Below are positions 52,070-59,673 of a DNA stretch of 64,000 bases, one piece after another. The stretch is taken from contig JAEYTL010000021.1 in assembly GCA_023434025.1 (NCBI GenBank), forward strand, positions 186,001-250,000, written 5' to 3'. The number at the start of each line of letters is the position of its first letter. Position 1 is the first letter of the stretch. The notes under the pieces are model-generated. The model did no database searches, was not told the origin of the DNA, and was given only the letters and a program-made list of their open reading frames with translations. Source of the DNA: Bacteroidota bacterium (GTDB lineage: Bacteria > Bacteroidota > Bacteroidia > Flavobacteriales > Flavobacteriaceae). A program made the position numbers and the translations under genes.

Positions 52070-52818
52070 GACAAAAAATCGTTGCCGGAAACTGGAAAAT
52101 GCATAAAAATGCAGAAGAAACAGAAGACTTATTAAACGAATTGATTGATAAAATCCCAACCGATCTGGATCAACGTGTTATTGTTGCCCCAACGTTTGTG
52201 AACTTATCAGCTGCAGCAGATCATTTGGAATTCACCAATATTGAAGTCGCCGCACAAAACATGCACCAGGCTGAAGGCGGAGCTTTTACGGGAGAAATAT
52301 CGGCTTCCATGCTGGAAAGTGTAGGGGTAAAAATCGTTATTTTAGGTCATTCTGAACGAAGAGCCTATTTTCACGAAACCGATGCCCTATTGGCGAACAA
52401 AGTTGATACCGCATTGAAACACGAAATGGAAGTGATTTTCTGTTTTGGCGAAGAGTTAAAAGACCGTCAGGCCGGACAGCATTTTAATGTGGTGGAAAAC
52501 CAGTTAAAAGACGGTTTATTTCATCTGGAAGCTTCTGCCTGGAAAAACATTATTCTGGCCTATGAACCCGTTTGGGCCATCGGAACAGGTGAAACTGCCT
52601 CACCGGAACAGGCACAGGAAATGCATGAATTTATCCGTGGTATTATCGGCAAAAACTACGGAAATAATGTTTCTGACAATGTTTCTATCTTGTACGGAGG
52701 AAGTGTTAAACCGGAAAACGCCGCAGAGATTTTTTCCAAACCTGATGTTGACGGTGGTTTAATCGGAGGAGCGGCCTTAAAAAGTGATGATTTTACTAAA
52801 ATTGTTTTAGCACTATAA
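52066..52818 (+). CDS. tpiA: Triosephosphate isomerase
   Basis: A 250-residue glycolytic enzyme that interconverts dihydroxyacetone phosphate and glyceraldehyde 3-phosphate. Catalytic residues are in place: Lys11 (GNWKMHK), His95 (LGHSERR) and Glu167 (AYEPVWAIGTG); the phosphate loop YGGSVKPENA follows. It overlaps the thioredoxin-like gene by 4 bp. A foldback repeat begins 5 bp after its stop. Confidence 0.98.
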   Translation: MRQKIVAGNWKMHKNAEETEDLLNELIDKIPTDLDQRVIVAPTFVNLSAAADHLEFTNIEVAAQNMHQAEGGAFTGEISASMLESVGVKIVILGHSERRAYFHETDALLANKVDTALKHEMEVIFCFGEELKDRQAGQHFNVVENQLKDGLFHLEASAWKNIILAYEPVWAIGTGETASPEQAQEMHEFIRGIIGKNYGNNVSDNVSILYGGSVKPENAAEIFSKPDVDGGLIGGAALKSDDFTKIVLAL

Positions 52819-52822
52819 TATC

Positions 52823-52980
52823 AAGTTGTTTAAACTTTTTTGATTGAAACGAAAAACAGGGATTTTTATTCCAAATTTTAGCTTTTTTGCACTGCATAGC
52901 AGAGCTACGGAGTAAAAAAACAGGTGAAATTTGGGAGAAAAAGACCATTTTGTAGCCCATTGAAAAAGTTTAAACCACTT
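52823..52980. repeat. 158-bp foldback (MITE/REP-like) element after tpiA
   Basis: The two ends are inverted copies: AAGTTGTTTAAACTTTTT on the left and, read on the minus strand, AAGTGGTTTAAACTTTTT on the right. The similarity continues inward for about 50 bp (CCAAATTT in both arms) to a central hairpin TAGC-AGA-GCTA at 52897-52907, exactly at the centre of symmetry. No coding capacity. It looks like a miniature mobile or extragenic palindromic element. Confidence 0.7.
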
Positions 52981-52994
52981 TATTTCCAACAAAC

Positions 52995-53034
52995 AAAAAA
53001 GTCGTCTGAAATCAGTTTTTCAGACGACTTTTTT
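52995..53034. terminator. Bidirectional terminator between tpiA and rho
   Basis: GTCGTCTGAA (53001-53010) pairs with TTCAGACGAC (53019-53028), with A6 before and T7 after. Serves tpiA on the plus strand and rho on the minus strand. Confidence 0.88.
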
Positions 53035-53052
53035 TATGCAATTCGTTTTCGG

Positions 53053-54759
53053 TTAATCATTCATCGAAATCAAAAACTCTTCATTATTTCGGGTTTTCTT
53101 AAACCTGTCATTGATAAAATCCATGGCTTCTACCGGGTTCATATCCGCTAGATATTTCCGCATGATCCACATTCGCTGAATGGTATTTTCATCTAACAAC
53201 AAATCATCGCGGCGTGTGCTGGAAGAAGTTAAATCTATGGCCGGGAAAATACGTTTGTTGGCAATTTTTCTGTCTAACTGAAGCTCCATATTACCGGTTC
53301 CTTTGAACTCTTCAAAAATCACCTCATCCATTTTAGATCCTGTTTCGGTCAGAGCAGTAGCAATAATACTTAACGAACCGCCATTCTCAATATTTCGTGC
53401 AGCTCCGAAAAAGCGTTTCGGTTTTTGTAAGGCATTGGCATCTACCCCTCCACTCAGCACTTTTCCGGAAGCTGGTTGAACTGTGTTGTAGGCCCTGGCT
53501 AAACGCGTAATTGAATCCAGTAAAATCACCACATCATGACCGCATTCCACCAGGCGTTTGGCTTTTTCCAAAACAATATTGGCAACTTTCACGTGCCGGT
53601 CAGCCGGTTCGTCAAATGTAGAAGCAATCACTTCTCCGCGTACATTCCGTTGCATATCGGTAACCTCTTCCGGTCTTTCATCAATCAGCAAAACAATCAG
53701 ATACACTTCCGGGTGATTAGCCGCAATAGTATTGGCTATATCTTTAAGCAACATCGTTTTACCGGTTTTAGGCTGAGCCACAATCATTCCCCGTTGTCCT
53801 TTCCCTATCGGTGAAAACAAATCGATAATCCGGGTTGAAACGGTAGCCTGCTTTTCGGCTAATTTGAATTTTTCCTGCGGAAAAATCGGTGTTAAATGTT
53901 CAAATGAAACCCGGTCTCTGACCACTTGCGGATCATGCCCGTTAATTTTTAAAACTTTAACCAGGGGGAAAAATTTTTCTCCTTCTTTTGGCGGACGAAC
54001 CACTCCTTTTACGGTATCGCCGGTTTTTAAGCCAAACAAGCGGATTTGAGAAGTAGAAAGATAAATATCATCCGGAGAAGCTAAATAGTTATAATCAGAA
54101 GAACGCAAAAATCCGTAACCGTCAGGCATCATTTCTAAAACCCCTTCACTTTCTATAATACCGTCAAATTCATAATCGGCATCGCGGTAATTGGTTTTTT
54201 TATTTTTAAAGTTCGGATTATTATTTCCGTTACCATTTCCATTTGACTGTTTATGAAAAGGTTGTTTGGATTGCTGTTGTGCTTGATCCGGATTTTCTTC
54301 CGTTGTCGGAACAGAGGCTTTAGGCTCAGACGACTCAACGGTTTCTACAGCCTCCGGCTGTTCACTGTTATTTTTTTTATTAAATGCCTTTTTTTCAAAT
54401 TTTGATTTGACAAATTTAGCCGGTCTCTGGTCTTTTTTCGGTTCTTCAGAAGGATCAGGAGATTCGTTTTTAGATACCGGTTTCTCCTTTTCAGCAACCT
54501 TTTTAACTTCCGGTTCGGAAAACAAATCAGACACCGCCTGTTTAGCCTCTTTCGGGGCACTTATTCTGGCTCGCTTAGGTTTAACAGCGGTTTCCTCAGG
54601 TTGCTTTTCAGCAGACTTGGCAACACTCTTTTGCGTTTCAATAATTCTTTGAATTAAATCTTCTTTTTTTACGCCGGTGTATTTTATAGTTTTAGCTGCT
54701 TTCGCAATTTCTTGAAGCTCAGCAAGCTTCATTTCTTTTAATACAGAAATTTCAAACAT
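53053..54759 (-). CDS. rho: Transcription termination factor Rho with disordered insertion
   Basis: A 568-residue RNA-dependent ATPase that releases RNA polymerase; E. coli Rho has 419. Order: Rho N helical domain (1-42), a low-complexity stretch rich in Lys, Glu, Pro, Asn and Gln (about 45-195, including an NGNGNGN run), the RNA-binding cold-shock domain (about 197-275; MMPDGYGFLRSSDYNYL), and the RecA-like motor with Walker A AQPKTGKTMLL (328-338) and VILLDSITRLARAYN. The insertion is typical of Bacteroidota Rho. Single gene between two terminator or promoter regions. Confidence 0.97.
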   Translation of the reverse strand: MFEISVLKEMKLAELQEIAKAAKTIKYTGVKKEDLIQRIIETQKSVAKSAEKQPEETAVKPKRARISAPKEAKQAVSDLFSEPEVKKVAEKEKPVSKNESPDPSEEPKKDQRPAKFVKSKFEKKAFNKKNNSEQPEAVETVESSEPKASVPTTEENPDQAQQQSKQPFHKQSNGNGNGNNNPNFKNKKTNYRDADYEFDGIIESEGVLEMMPDGYGFLRSSDYNYLASPDDIYLSTSQIRLFGLKTGDTVKGVVRPPKEGEKFFPLVKVLKINGHDPQVVRDRVSFEHLTPIFPQEKFKLAEKQATVSTRIIDLFSPIGKGQRGMIVAQPKTGKTMLLKDIANTIAANHPEVYLIVLLIDERPEEVTDMQRNVRGEVIASTFDEPADRHVKVANIVLEKAKRLVECGHDVVILLDSITRLARAYNTVQPASGKVLSGGVDANALQKPKRFFGAARNIENGGSLSIIATALTETGSKMDEVIFEEFKGTGNMELQLDRKIANKRIFPAIDLTSSSTRRDDLLLDENTIQRMWIMRKYLADMNPVEAMDFINDRFKKTRNNEEFLISMND

Positions 54760-54910
54760 GAATGTTCTATGATGTTAATTTTTAATCGGAAAATGAATGA
54801 GGTACACTTATAATTATTGTTATCTGTTATAAATGAAGTAAGAACAGATTTATACTGCAATAATACAAATATTTTTTAACAAACAATAGCATTTATTAAA
54901 AAAGAAAATA

Positions 54911-54918
54911 TATTTTTG
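54911..54918 (+). promoter_or_regulatory. -7 box of the DUF4293 gene
   Basis: TATTTTTG matches TAnnTTTG and ends 18 bp before the ATG at 54937. No TTTG -33 box is clear. Confidence 0.4.
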
Positions 54919-54936
54919 CTGAGCTAATAAAAAAAT

Positions 54937-55350
54937 ATGTTACAACGAATACAGTCTGTTTATCTTGTTGGTGCCATCATATGTTCCGGAATACTGCCGT
55001 TTCTTTTTCCTCTTTGGTTTGACGAGAACGGTTTTCCGTTTTATTTTCAGGGAGACCTGCCCATTTCTATTTTATTTGGCTTTGGTACTTTACTGGCTGT
55101 TTTAGCAATTATGTCCTATAAAAAAAGACAACATCAATTTGTTCTTAACCGAATGAACATCATATTAAATATAATTTTATTGTTATTATTTGTGCTGTAT
55201 GCCCCAAAATTATCTGGAGACCCGCATGTGTCTAAGAAGGGTATTGGGCTTGTACTTCCTTTACTTTCTATCGTATGCTTAGCGTTAGCCAATATCGCTA
55301 TTCAAAAGGATGAAAAGCTCGTAAAATCGTCGGGCAGACTGCGTAAATAA
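54937..55350 (+). CDS. DUF4293 family membrane protein
   Basis: A 137-residue inner-membrane protein with four hydrophobic helices. It starts MLQRIQSVYLVGAIICSGIL, the family signature, and ends with a short charged tail. Function unknown. Its place beside and divergent from rho is conserved in Flavobacteriia. A terminator follows after 30 bp. Confidence 0.9.
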   Translation: MLQRIQSVYLVGAIICSGILPFLFPLWFDENGFPFYFQGDLPISILFGFGTLLAVLAIMSYKKRQHQFVLNRMNIILNIILLLLFVLYAPKLSGDPHVSKKGIGLVLPLLSIVCLALANIAIQKDEKLVKSSGRLRK

Positions 55351-55380
55351 TACTGTAAACTTAGTTTATTTTAGTGCGTT

Positions 55381-55410
55381 AAAAATCCGGACCAATGGTT
55401 CGGATTTTTT
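55381..55410 (+). terminator. Terminator after the DUF4293 gene
   Basis: AAAAATCCG-G-ACC and GGT-T-CGGATTTTT pair around AAT, with one G-T pair, then a further T. Fits rho-independent termination on the plus strand. Confidence 0.8.
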
Positions 55411-55496
55411 GTATAACAGACTATTCTTGACGAAGAATAAAATAAAACTTTTCTGAAATTACCTATAAAAATAGTTAAACGATTCGTATTTTTTTT

Positions 55497-55515
55497 TACA
55501 TTTGGTATTACCAAA
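55497..55515 (+). promoter_or_regulatory. -7 box overlapped by a palindrome before the NarL-type regulator
   Basis: TACATTTG at 55497-55504 fits TAnnTTTG. The perfect palindrome TTTGGTA-T-TACCAAA at 55501-55515 shares its first four bases, so a protein bound there would cover the start of transcription. Confidence 0.5.
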
Positions 55516-55540
55516 TTAACTAACCAACTTCAACTAATAC

Positions 55541-56203
55541 ATGTCTGAAAAAATAAAAATTCATTTGGCCGATGATCATCAGGTTTTAATTGACGGCATG
55601 TTGGCCGTTCTTAAAACAAATCCTGAGTTTGAAGTGATCGGTCATTCACTGAACGGAGTAGATCTGGTTGATAATATCCTGTCTAACAAAGCTGATATCC
55701 TGATTATGGACATCAATATGCCGCACAAAGACGGCATTGAAGTACTTAAAGAACTTTCACTGACGGACCACAGTTGCCGGGTAATCATCTTGTCCAGCTA
55801 TGATGACATCAAACTGATTAAAGAAGTTTTAAAATTGGGAGCCAACGGTTACCTTTCTAAACAATGTGCCGGCGACAGTATTATTGAAGCCATTGAAAGT
55901 GTTGCGGCCGGTAAAGATTACTTTTCTCAGAATATACAGGAAAAAATTTTCAGTTCCTTTTCCGGAAATAATACCGATGTTTCTACAAATGAAATTTCAA
56001 TTAACACCACACTAACAGACCGTGAATTGGAAGTTCTGAAACTGATTTCATTGGAATACAGCGGAAAAGAAATTGGCGAAGAGCTTTCCATCAGTATCAA
56101 CACCGTTGAAACCCATCGCAAAAACCTGATCAAAAAACTAAACGTAAGAAACACAATCGGCATTGTTAAATATGCTATTAAAAATAACTTAATCAAACAA
56201 TAA
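55541..56203 (+). CDS. NarL/FixJ-family response regulator
   Basis: A 220-residue regulator. Receiver domain with DDH pocket (11-13), phospho-acceptor Asp57 in ILIMDINMPHKDG, Lys in GYLSKQ; then a LuxR-type helix-turn-helix (about 155-215; LTDRELEVLKLISLEYSGKEIGEELSISINTVETHRKNL). It is the first of three genes, followed after 3 bp by a small unknown protein and then the TPR histidine kinase. The palindrome over its -7 box may be its own site. Confidence 0.95.
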   Translation: MSEKIKIHLADDHQVLIDGMLAVLKTNPEFEVIGHSLNGVDLVDNILSNKADILIMDINMPHKDGIEVLKELSLTDHSCRVIILSSYDDIKLIKEVLKLGANGYLSKQCAGDSIIEAIESVAAGKDYFSQNIQEKIFSSFSGNNTDVSTNEISINTTLTDRELEVLKLISLEYSGKEIGEELSISINTVETHRKNLIKKLNVRNTIGIVKYAIKNNLIKQ

Positions 56204-56206
56204 CTT

Positions 56207-56512
56207 ATGGAACTTTTAAACACTTATTCTACAGCAAGAGTTAACACGAACACCTACAATTTAACGTACACTTTTCCCGACAACTGCAATGCTGTTGTCA
56301 GCCATAAAGACGGCGTTTATTATGTGAAAATTACTTTAAAGAAAGGACAAACACAACCTTCGGCCATATGCGTGACAGACAACATTATCTGTGACCAATG
56401 CGACGGGGTAATTGAAGTTCAGTTCATACAACAGGATTATGATCTTATTGAATGCACTTATGGCAACGGAACATCAACCAAACCCAGTGTGAAAATTTTT
56501 ATTAATGGGTAA
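56207..56512 (+). CDS. Small unknown protein inside the two-component operon
   Basis: A 101-residue protein with no signal peptide or membrane helix and no family I recognise. It looks beta-rich and holds five Cys, three of them in one patch (AICVTDNIICDQCDG) with a CxxC. Start ATG is 3 bp after the regulator's stop; its last 8 bp overlap the kinase start. The tight packing argues that it is real and works with the two-component pair, perhaps as a ligand, redox or metal-binding accessory. That role is a guess. Confidence 0.7.
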   Translation: MELLNTYSTARVNTNTYNLTYTFPDNCNAVVSHKDGVYYVKITLKKGQTQPSAICVTDNIICDQCDGVIEVQFIQQDYDLIECTYGNGTSTKPSVKIFING

Positions 56513-58256
56513 AATTTTACTAAATACCTTCTTATTCTTTTTTGTTATAACAACGGCCACCGGTCAAGCAAAAGTTGATTCGATTGATTATTATTCTGAA
56601 AAAAAAGAATTAATCAAAGCAATTAATTATGCCAAAAAAAAATCAGATGACTATTTAGCACAAAAAAAATATATTGATTTTTGCAAAACTTCGGTTCGGA
56701 AATCTAAGCTTTTCGGTACACTAAACGATCATGATAAGGCTTTGGTAACCCTTTATAAGGCTCTTTCTGTTTCTGAAAAAAACAAACTAAAAGGAAGAGC
56801 CGAAATAATTGAACAGATTGCAACCCGTTATTCTATTCTCGGAGATTCTGTCAAAGCCTTTAAAAACTACTACAAAGCTAAAAATATTGCTCAGGCCGAA
56901 CAAGATACTGCTACCGTAATCCATATTTATCACAACCTGTTTCGGTTGCACACCACCAAAAGAATAGACAGTTCCTACATTTACATGAAGAAAAAGTTTG
57001 AATTGGACAAAATTGCCAATTCAACCAGCGGACTCTCCATCAGCTACAACAATCATTTTGTTTATTACACCCTGACAAATGATTTTGCTATGGCTAAAGC
57101 TTATTTAGACAGCAGCTATAATTTTGCTCTAAAAAATAACAACAAAAAATTAATTATCTCTGCATTAAGCAATTACGGCTATTATTACATGCAACATGAA
57201 AATGATTTTAAAAAAGGAGCCGAAACGTATGAAAAAATCAAAAATGATTACAAAGATGATCTGAGTACATTTGATTATGTTGAACTCTACCGGAACCTGG
57301 TTTATGCTTATGAACAAATCGGCGACTACAAACTCGCCAATTTAAGCGGTTCACTGGCTTTTGATTACAGTCAAAAGTTATACAACGAGAATATCAGCGA
57401 TAAGATTCGCGAAATAGAAACCAAATACAACATCGATAAGGTAGAAGATGAATTTAACGAAAAATCCAAACTGCTGGAGGAAAGGCAAAGCCGGAACAAA
57501 AAAATCATTTTCATATTTGTTGCCCTGTTCGGATTCAGCCTGGTGCTGTTTTACTTTTTCTATCAAAATTTACAATTAAAGCAACGCAATAAAATTAAAG
57601 AACTGGATAGTGAAATTCAGGAAAACATCATCAACGCCTCTATAGACGGTCAGGAAATTGAACGGAAAAAACTGGCCGAAGTACTGCACGACAACATCAG
57701 TGCCCTGTTGTCTTCTGCCGGATTACACCTTTCAGCCTATCTGGTAGGTCATAAGGATGAAATACCCGAAGAAATCGTAAAAGCCCGTTCACTCTTAAAA
57801 GAAGCCCACGATCAGGTTCGCGATTTATCACACGAACTTGTACCGCCTGTTCTTGCTAAATTAGGCATCTATTATGCCGTACAGGATTTATGTGAAAAAA
57901 ATTCAAATTCCATCATTCATTTTACGTTCAATTATTTTGGATCTAACCAAAAAAGATATAATGAAGAATTTGAAATAAAAGTTTACTTTATCATTACCGA
58001 ACTCCTGAACAATATTGTTAAACACAGTGGAGCCAGTAGCGGATACATTACGTTAGAGGAAAGAAATAATCATATTATTATCAATGTTGAAGATAACGGA
58101 AAAGGGTTTGACAGTACCAAAACTTACAGCAGCGACGGATTTGGTCTTACCCAGATTAAAGCAAGAGTAAAAAACCTGAAAGGCAAAATCACAATCAATT
58201 CCAGAATAAATGCAGGAACACTGGTTTACATCAAATTACATATTCCGCATCAGTAA
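56505..58256 (+). CDS. TPR-domain sensor histidine kinase (NarX/DesK type)
   Basis: A 583-residue kinase: signal peptide (ends near ATG-Q, residue 20), periplasmic TPR repeats (about 40-300), a short coiled coil, one membrane helix (333-353), and a HisKA_3 core with His395 in EVLHDNISALLSSAG, then HATPase with LLNNIVKHSGAS and DGFGLTQIKARV. It should phosphorylate the NarL-type regulator two genes upstream. Protein-protein contacts through the TPR part may be the input. Convergent overlap of 7 bp with the phosphoesterase gene. Confidence 0.93.
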   Translation: MGKILLNTFLFFFVITTATGQAKVDSIDYYSEKKELIKAINYAKKKSDDYLAQKKYIDFCKTSVRKSKLFGTLNDHDKALVTLYKALSVSEKNKLKGRAEIIEQIATRYSILGDSVKAFKNYYKAKNIAQAEQDTATVIHIYHNLFRLHTTKRIDSSYIYMKKKFELDKIANSTSGLSISYNNHFVYYTLTNDFAMAKAYLDSSYNFALKNNNKKLIISALSNYGYYYMQHENDFKKGAETYEKIKNDYKDDLSTFDYVELYRNLVYAYEQIGDYKLANLSGSLAFDYSQKLYNENISDKIREIETKYNIDKVEDEFNEKSKLLEERQSRNKKIIFIFVALFGFSLVLFYFFYQNLQLKQRNKIKELDSEIQENIINASIDGQEIERKKLAEVLHDNISALLSSAGLHLSAYLVGHKDEIPEEIVKARSLLKEAHDQVRDLSHELVPPVLAKLGIYYAVQDLCEKNSNSIIHFTFNYFGSNQKRYNEEFEIKVYFIITELLNNIVKHSGASSGYITLEERNNHIIINVEDNGKGFDSTKTYSSDGFGLTQIKARVKNLKGKITINSRINAGTLVYIKLHIPHQ

Positions 58257-58750
58257 ACCTTTTTTTCCATCTCTATAATTTCCAACGCTTTAACCTGGTT
58301 TCCGTCAATTTCAAAACGCAACATCGTCCGGACCTGATGAAATCCATGAATCCCGGCTGCTCCCGGATTCATGTAAAGTAAATTCAGTGTTTTATCGAAC
58401 TGCACTTTTAAAATATGTGAGTGACCACAAATAAATAATTTTGGAGGACTATTTTTAAGTTCTTCCCGAATAGCCTGATTATATTTTCCGGGATAACCGC
58501 CGATATGGGTCATCAACACCTCCACACCCTCACAAAAAAACCGATTGTTTAACGGAAATTCCAATCTAGCTTTGTCATCATCAATGTTCCCGTAGACCGC
58601 ACGAAGTGGTTTGAGCTTTTTGATTTCATCGGTCACGGCCAAATTACCAATATCACCGGCATGCCAGACCTCATCAGCCAGACGGACATATTTCAAGATT
58701 TTTTCATCAATAAAACTATGCGTATCAGAAAGTAAAAGGATTTTTTTCAA
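58250..58750 (-). CDS. YfcE-type metallophosphoesterase
   Basis: A 166-residue calcineurin-like phosphodiesterase. Metal ligands visible: LLSDTHS (Asp, His), HAGDIGN (Asp), YGNIDD (Asn), THIGG and CGHSH (His pairs). Small proteins of this kind cut phosphodiesters in vitro; the natural substrate is unknown. It overlaps the convergent kinase gene by 7 bp. A CCATCTC tandem repeat lies in its upstream region. Confidence 0.93.
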   Translation of the reverse strand: MKKILLLSDTHSFIDEKILKYVRLADEVWHAGDIGNLAVTDEIKKLKPLRAVYGNIDDDKARLEFPLNNRFFCEGVEVLMTHIGGYPGKYNQAIREELKNSPPKLFICGHSHILKVQFDKTLNLLYMNPGAAGIHGFHQVRTMLRFEIDGNQVKALEIIEMEKKVY

Positions 58751-58808
58751 TTTTTATTTTTTTTGCCAACAAAGCACGAAGATACAAAGATTTTATAACT
58801 GAAAAATT

Positions 58809-58843
58809 CCATCTCCCATCTCCCATCTCCCATCTCCCATCAC
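58809..58843. repeat. Tandem CCATCTC repeat with a G-quadruplex motif on the minus strand
   Basis: Four exact 7-bp units and one changed unit. The minus strand carries four GGG tracts (58838-58815) separated each by AGAT, a textbook G-quadruplex pattern. It lies 65-88 bp before the YfcE-type start and 45 bp before the truA promoter. Confidence 0.85.
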
Positions 58844-58882
58844 CTTCCCCAAAGTTTAACGTAAAATTATACCCCCGGTAAA

Positions 58883-58912
58883 TTTGATACCATTTCAATT
58901 CAATTATCTTTG
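58883..58912 (+). promoter_or_regulatory. Promoter of truA
   Basis: TTTG at 58883-58886, 18-bp spacer, TATCTTTG at 58905-58912, then the ATG at 58924 only 11 bp later. Close match to the Bacteroidota consensus; the mRNA leader would be very short. Confidence 0.7.
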
Positions 58913-58923
58913 CAGATTGAAAT

Positions 58924-59673
58924 ATGAGGTACTTTATTAAATTAGCATACAACGGAACCAACTATCACGGGTGGCAGTCGCAACCCAATGCCGTGTCTGT
59001 TCAGGAAACACTGGAAAAAGCTCTCTCTCTTTTACTCAAAAATAAAATTGAAATTGTAGCTGCCGGCCGAACAGATTCAGGGGTTCATGCCAAAGAAATG
59101 TTCGCTCATTTTGATTTTGAAGATGTGATAGACAGTGCTTTCTGGGTACCAAAACTCAATTCCTATCTCCCTAAAGACATCGTTATCTACACTATTTTTG
59201 AAGTTGATGCAAGAGCTCATGCCCGCTTTGATGCGATTGAAAGAACTTATGAGTACCATATTCATAGTGCAAAAAATGCTTTTATAAACGAATTAAGCTG
59301 GTATCATTTTTATCCGTTAAATGTGGACAAAATGAATCAGGCATCTGAAATTTTGCCGGAGTACACTGATTTTGAATGTTTCTCAAAAGTGAATACCGAT
59401 GTTTTCACATTTCATTGTAAGATAAAAAATGCCTTTTGGAAGCAGCATGATGATCAGTTGGTTTTTACGATTACTGCCGATCGTTTTCTGCGAAATATGG
59501 TACGGGCCATTGTGGGTACTATGGTTAACATAGGGCAAGGAAAAATTGAACCGGAACATTTGCGAACCATCATTGAAAGTAAAAACCGGAGTCAGGCGGG
59601 CTTTTCGGCACCGGCTCACGGACTTTATTTAACCCGAATCTTATATCCATACAGTACCAATGAAAGCATTTGA
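58924..59673 (+). CDS. truA: tRNA pseudouridine(38-40) synthase
   Basis: A 249-residue enzyme that makes pseudouridine at positions 38-40 of the tRNA anticodon stem. The catalytic Asp51 is in AAGRTDSGVHA; FIKLAYNGTNYHGWQSQ opens the protein and FLRNMVRAIVGTM follows in the second half. Normal length. Its last 14 bp overlap the ABC exporter start. Confidence 0.97.
   Translation: MRYFIKLAYNGTNYHGWQSQPNAVSVQETLEKALSLLLKNKIEIVAAGRTDSGVHAKEMFAHFDFEDVIDSAFWVPKLNSYLPKDIVIYTIFEVDARAHARFDAIERTYEYHIHSAKNAFINELSWYHFYPLNVDKMNQASEILPEYTDFECFSKVNTDVFTFHCKIKNAFWKQHDDQLVFTITADRFLRNMVRAIVGTMVNIGQGKIEPEHLRTIIESKNRSQAGFSAPAHGLYLTRILYPYSTNESI

Noticed and set aside
53092..54652. Open frames opposite rho
   Set aside because: Rho motifs are intact on the minus strand; the others are shadows, longer because of low-complexity codons in the insertion.
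58725..58961. 78-codon minus-strand open frame through the CCATCTC repeat
   Set aside because: Its repeated WEMGDGR translation is only the tandem repeat read as codons; it overlaps the truA promoter and the phosphoesterase start.
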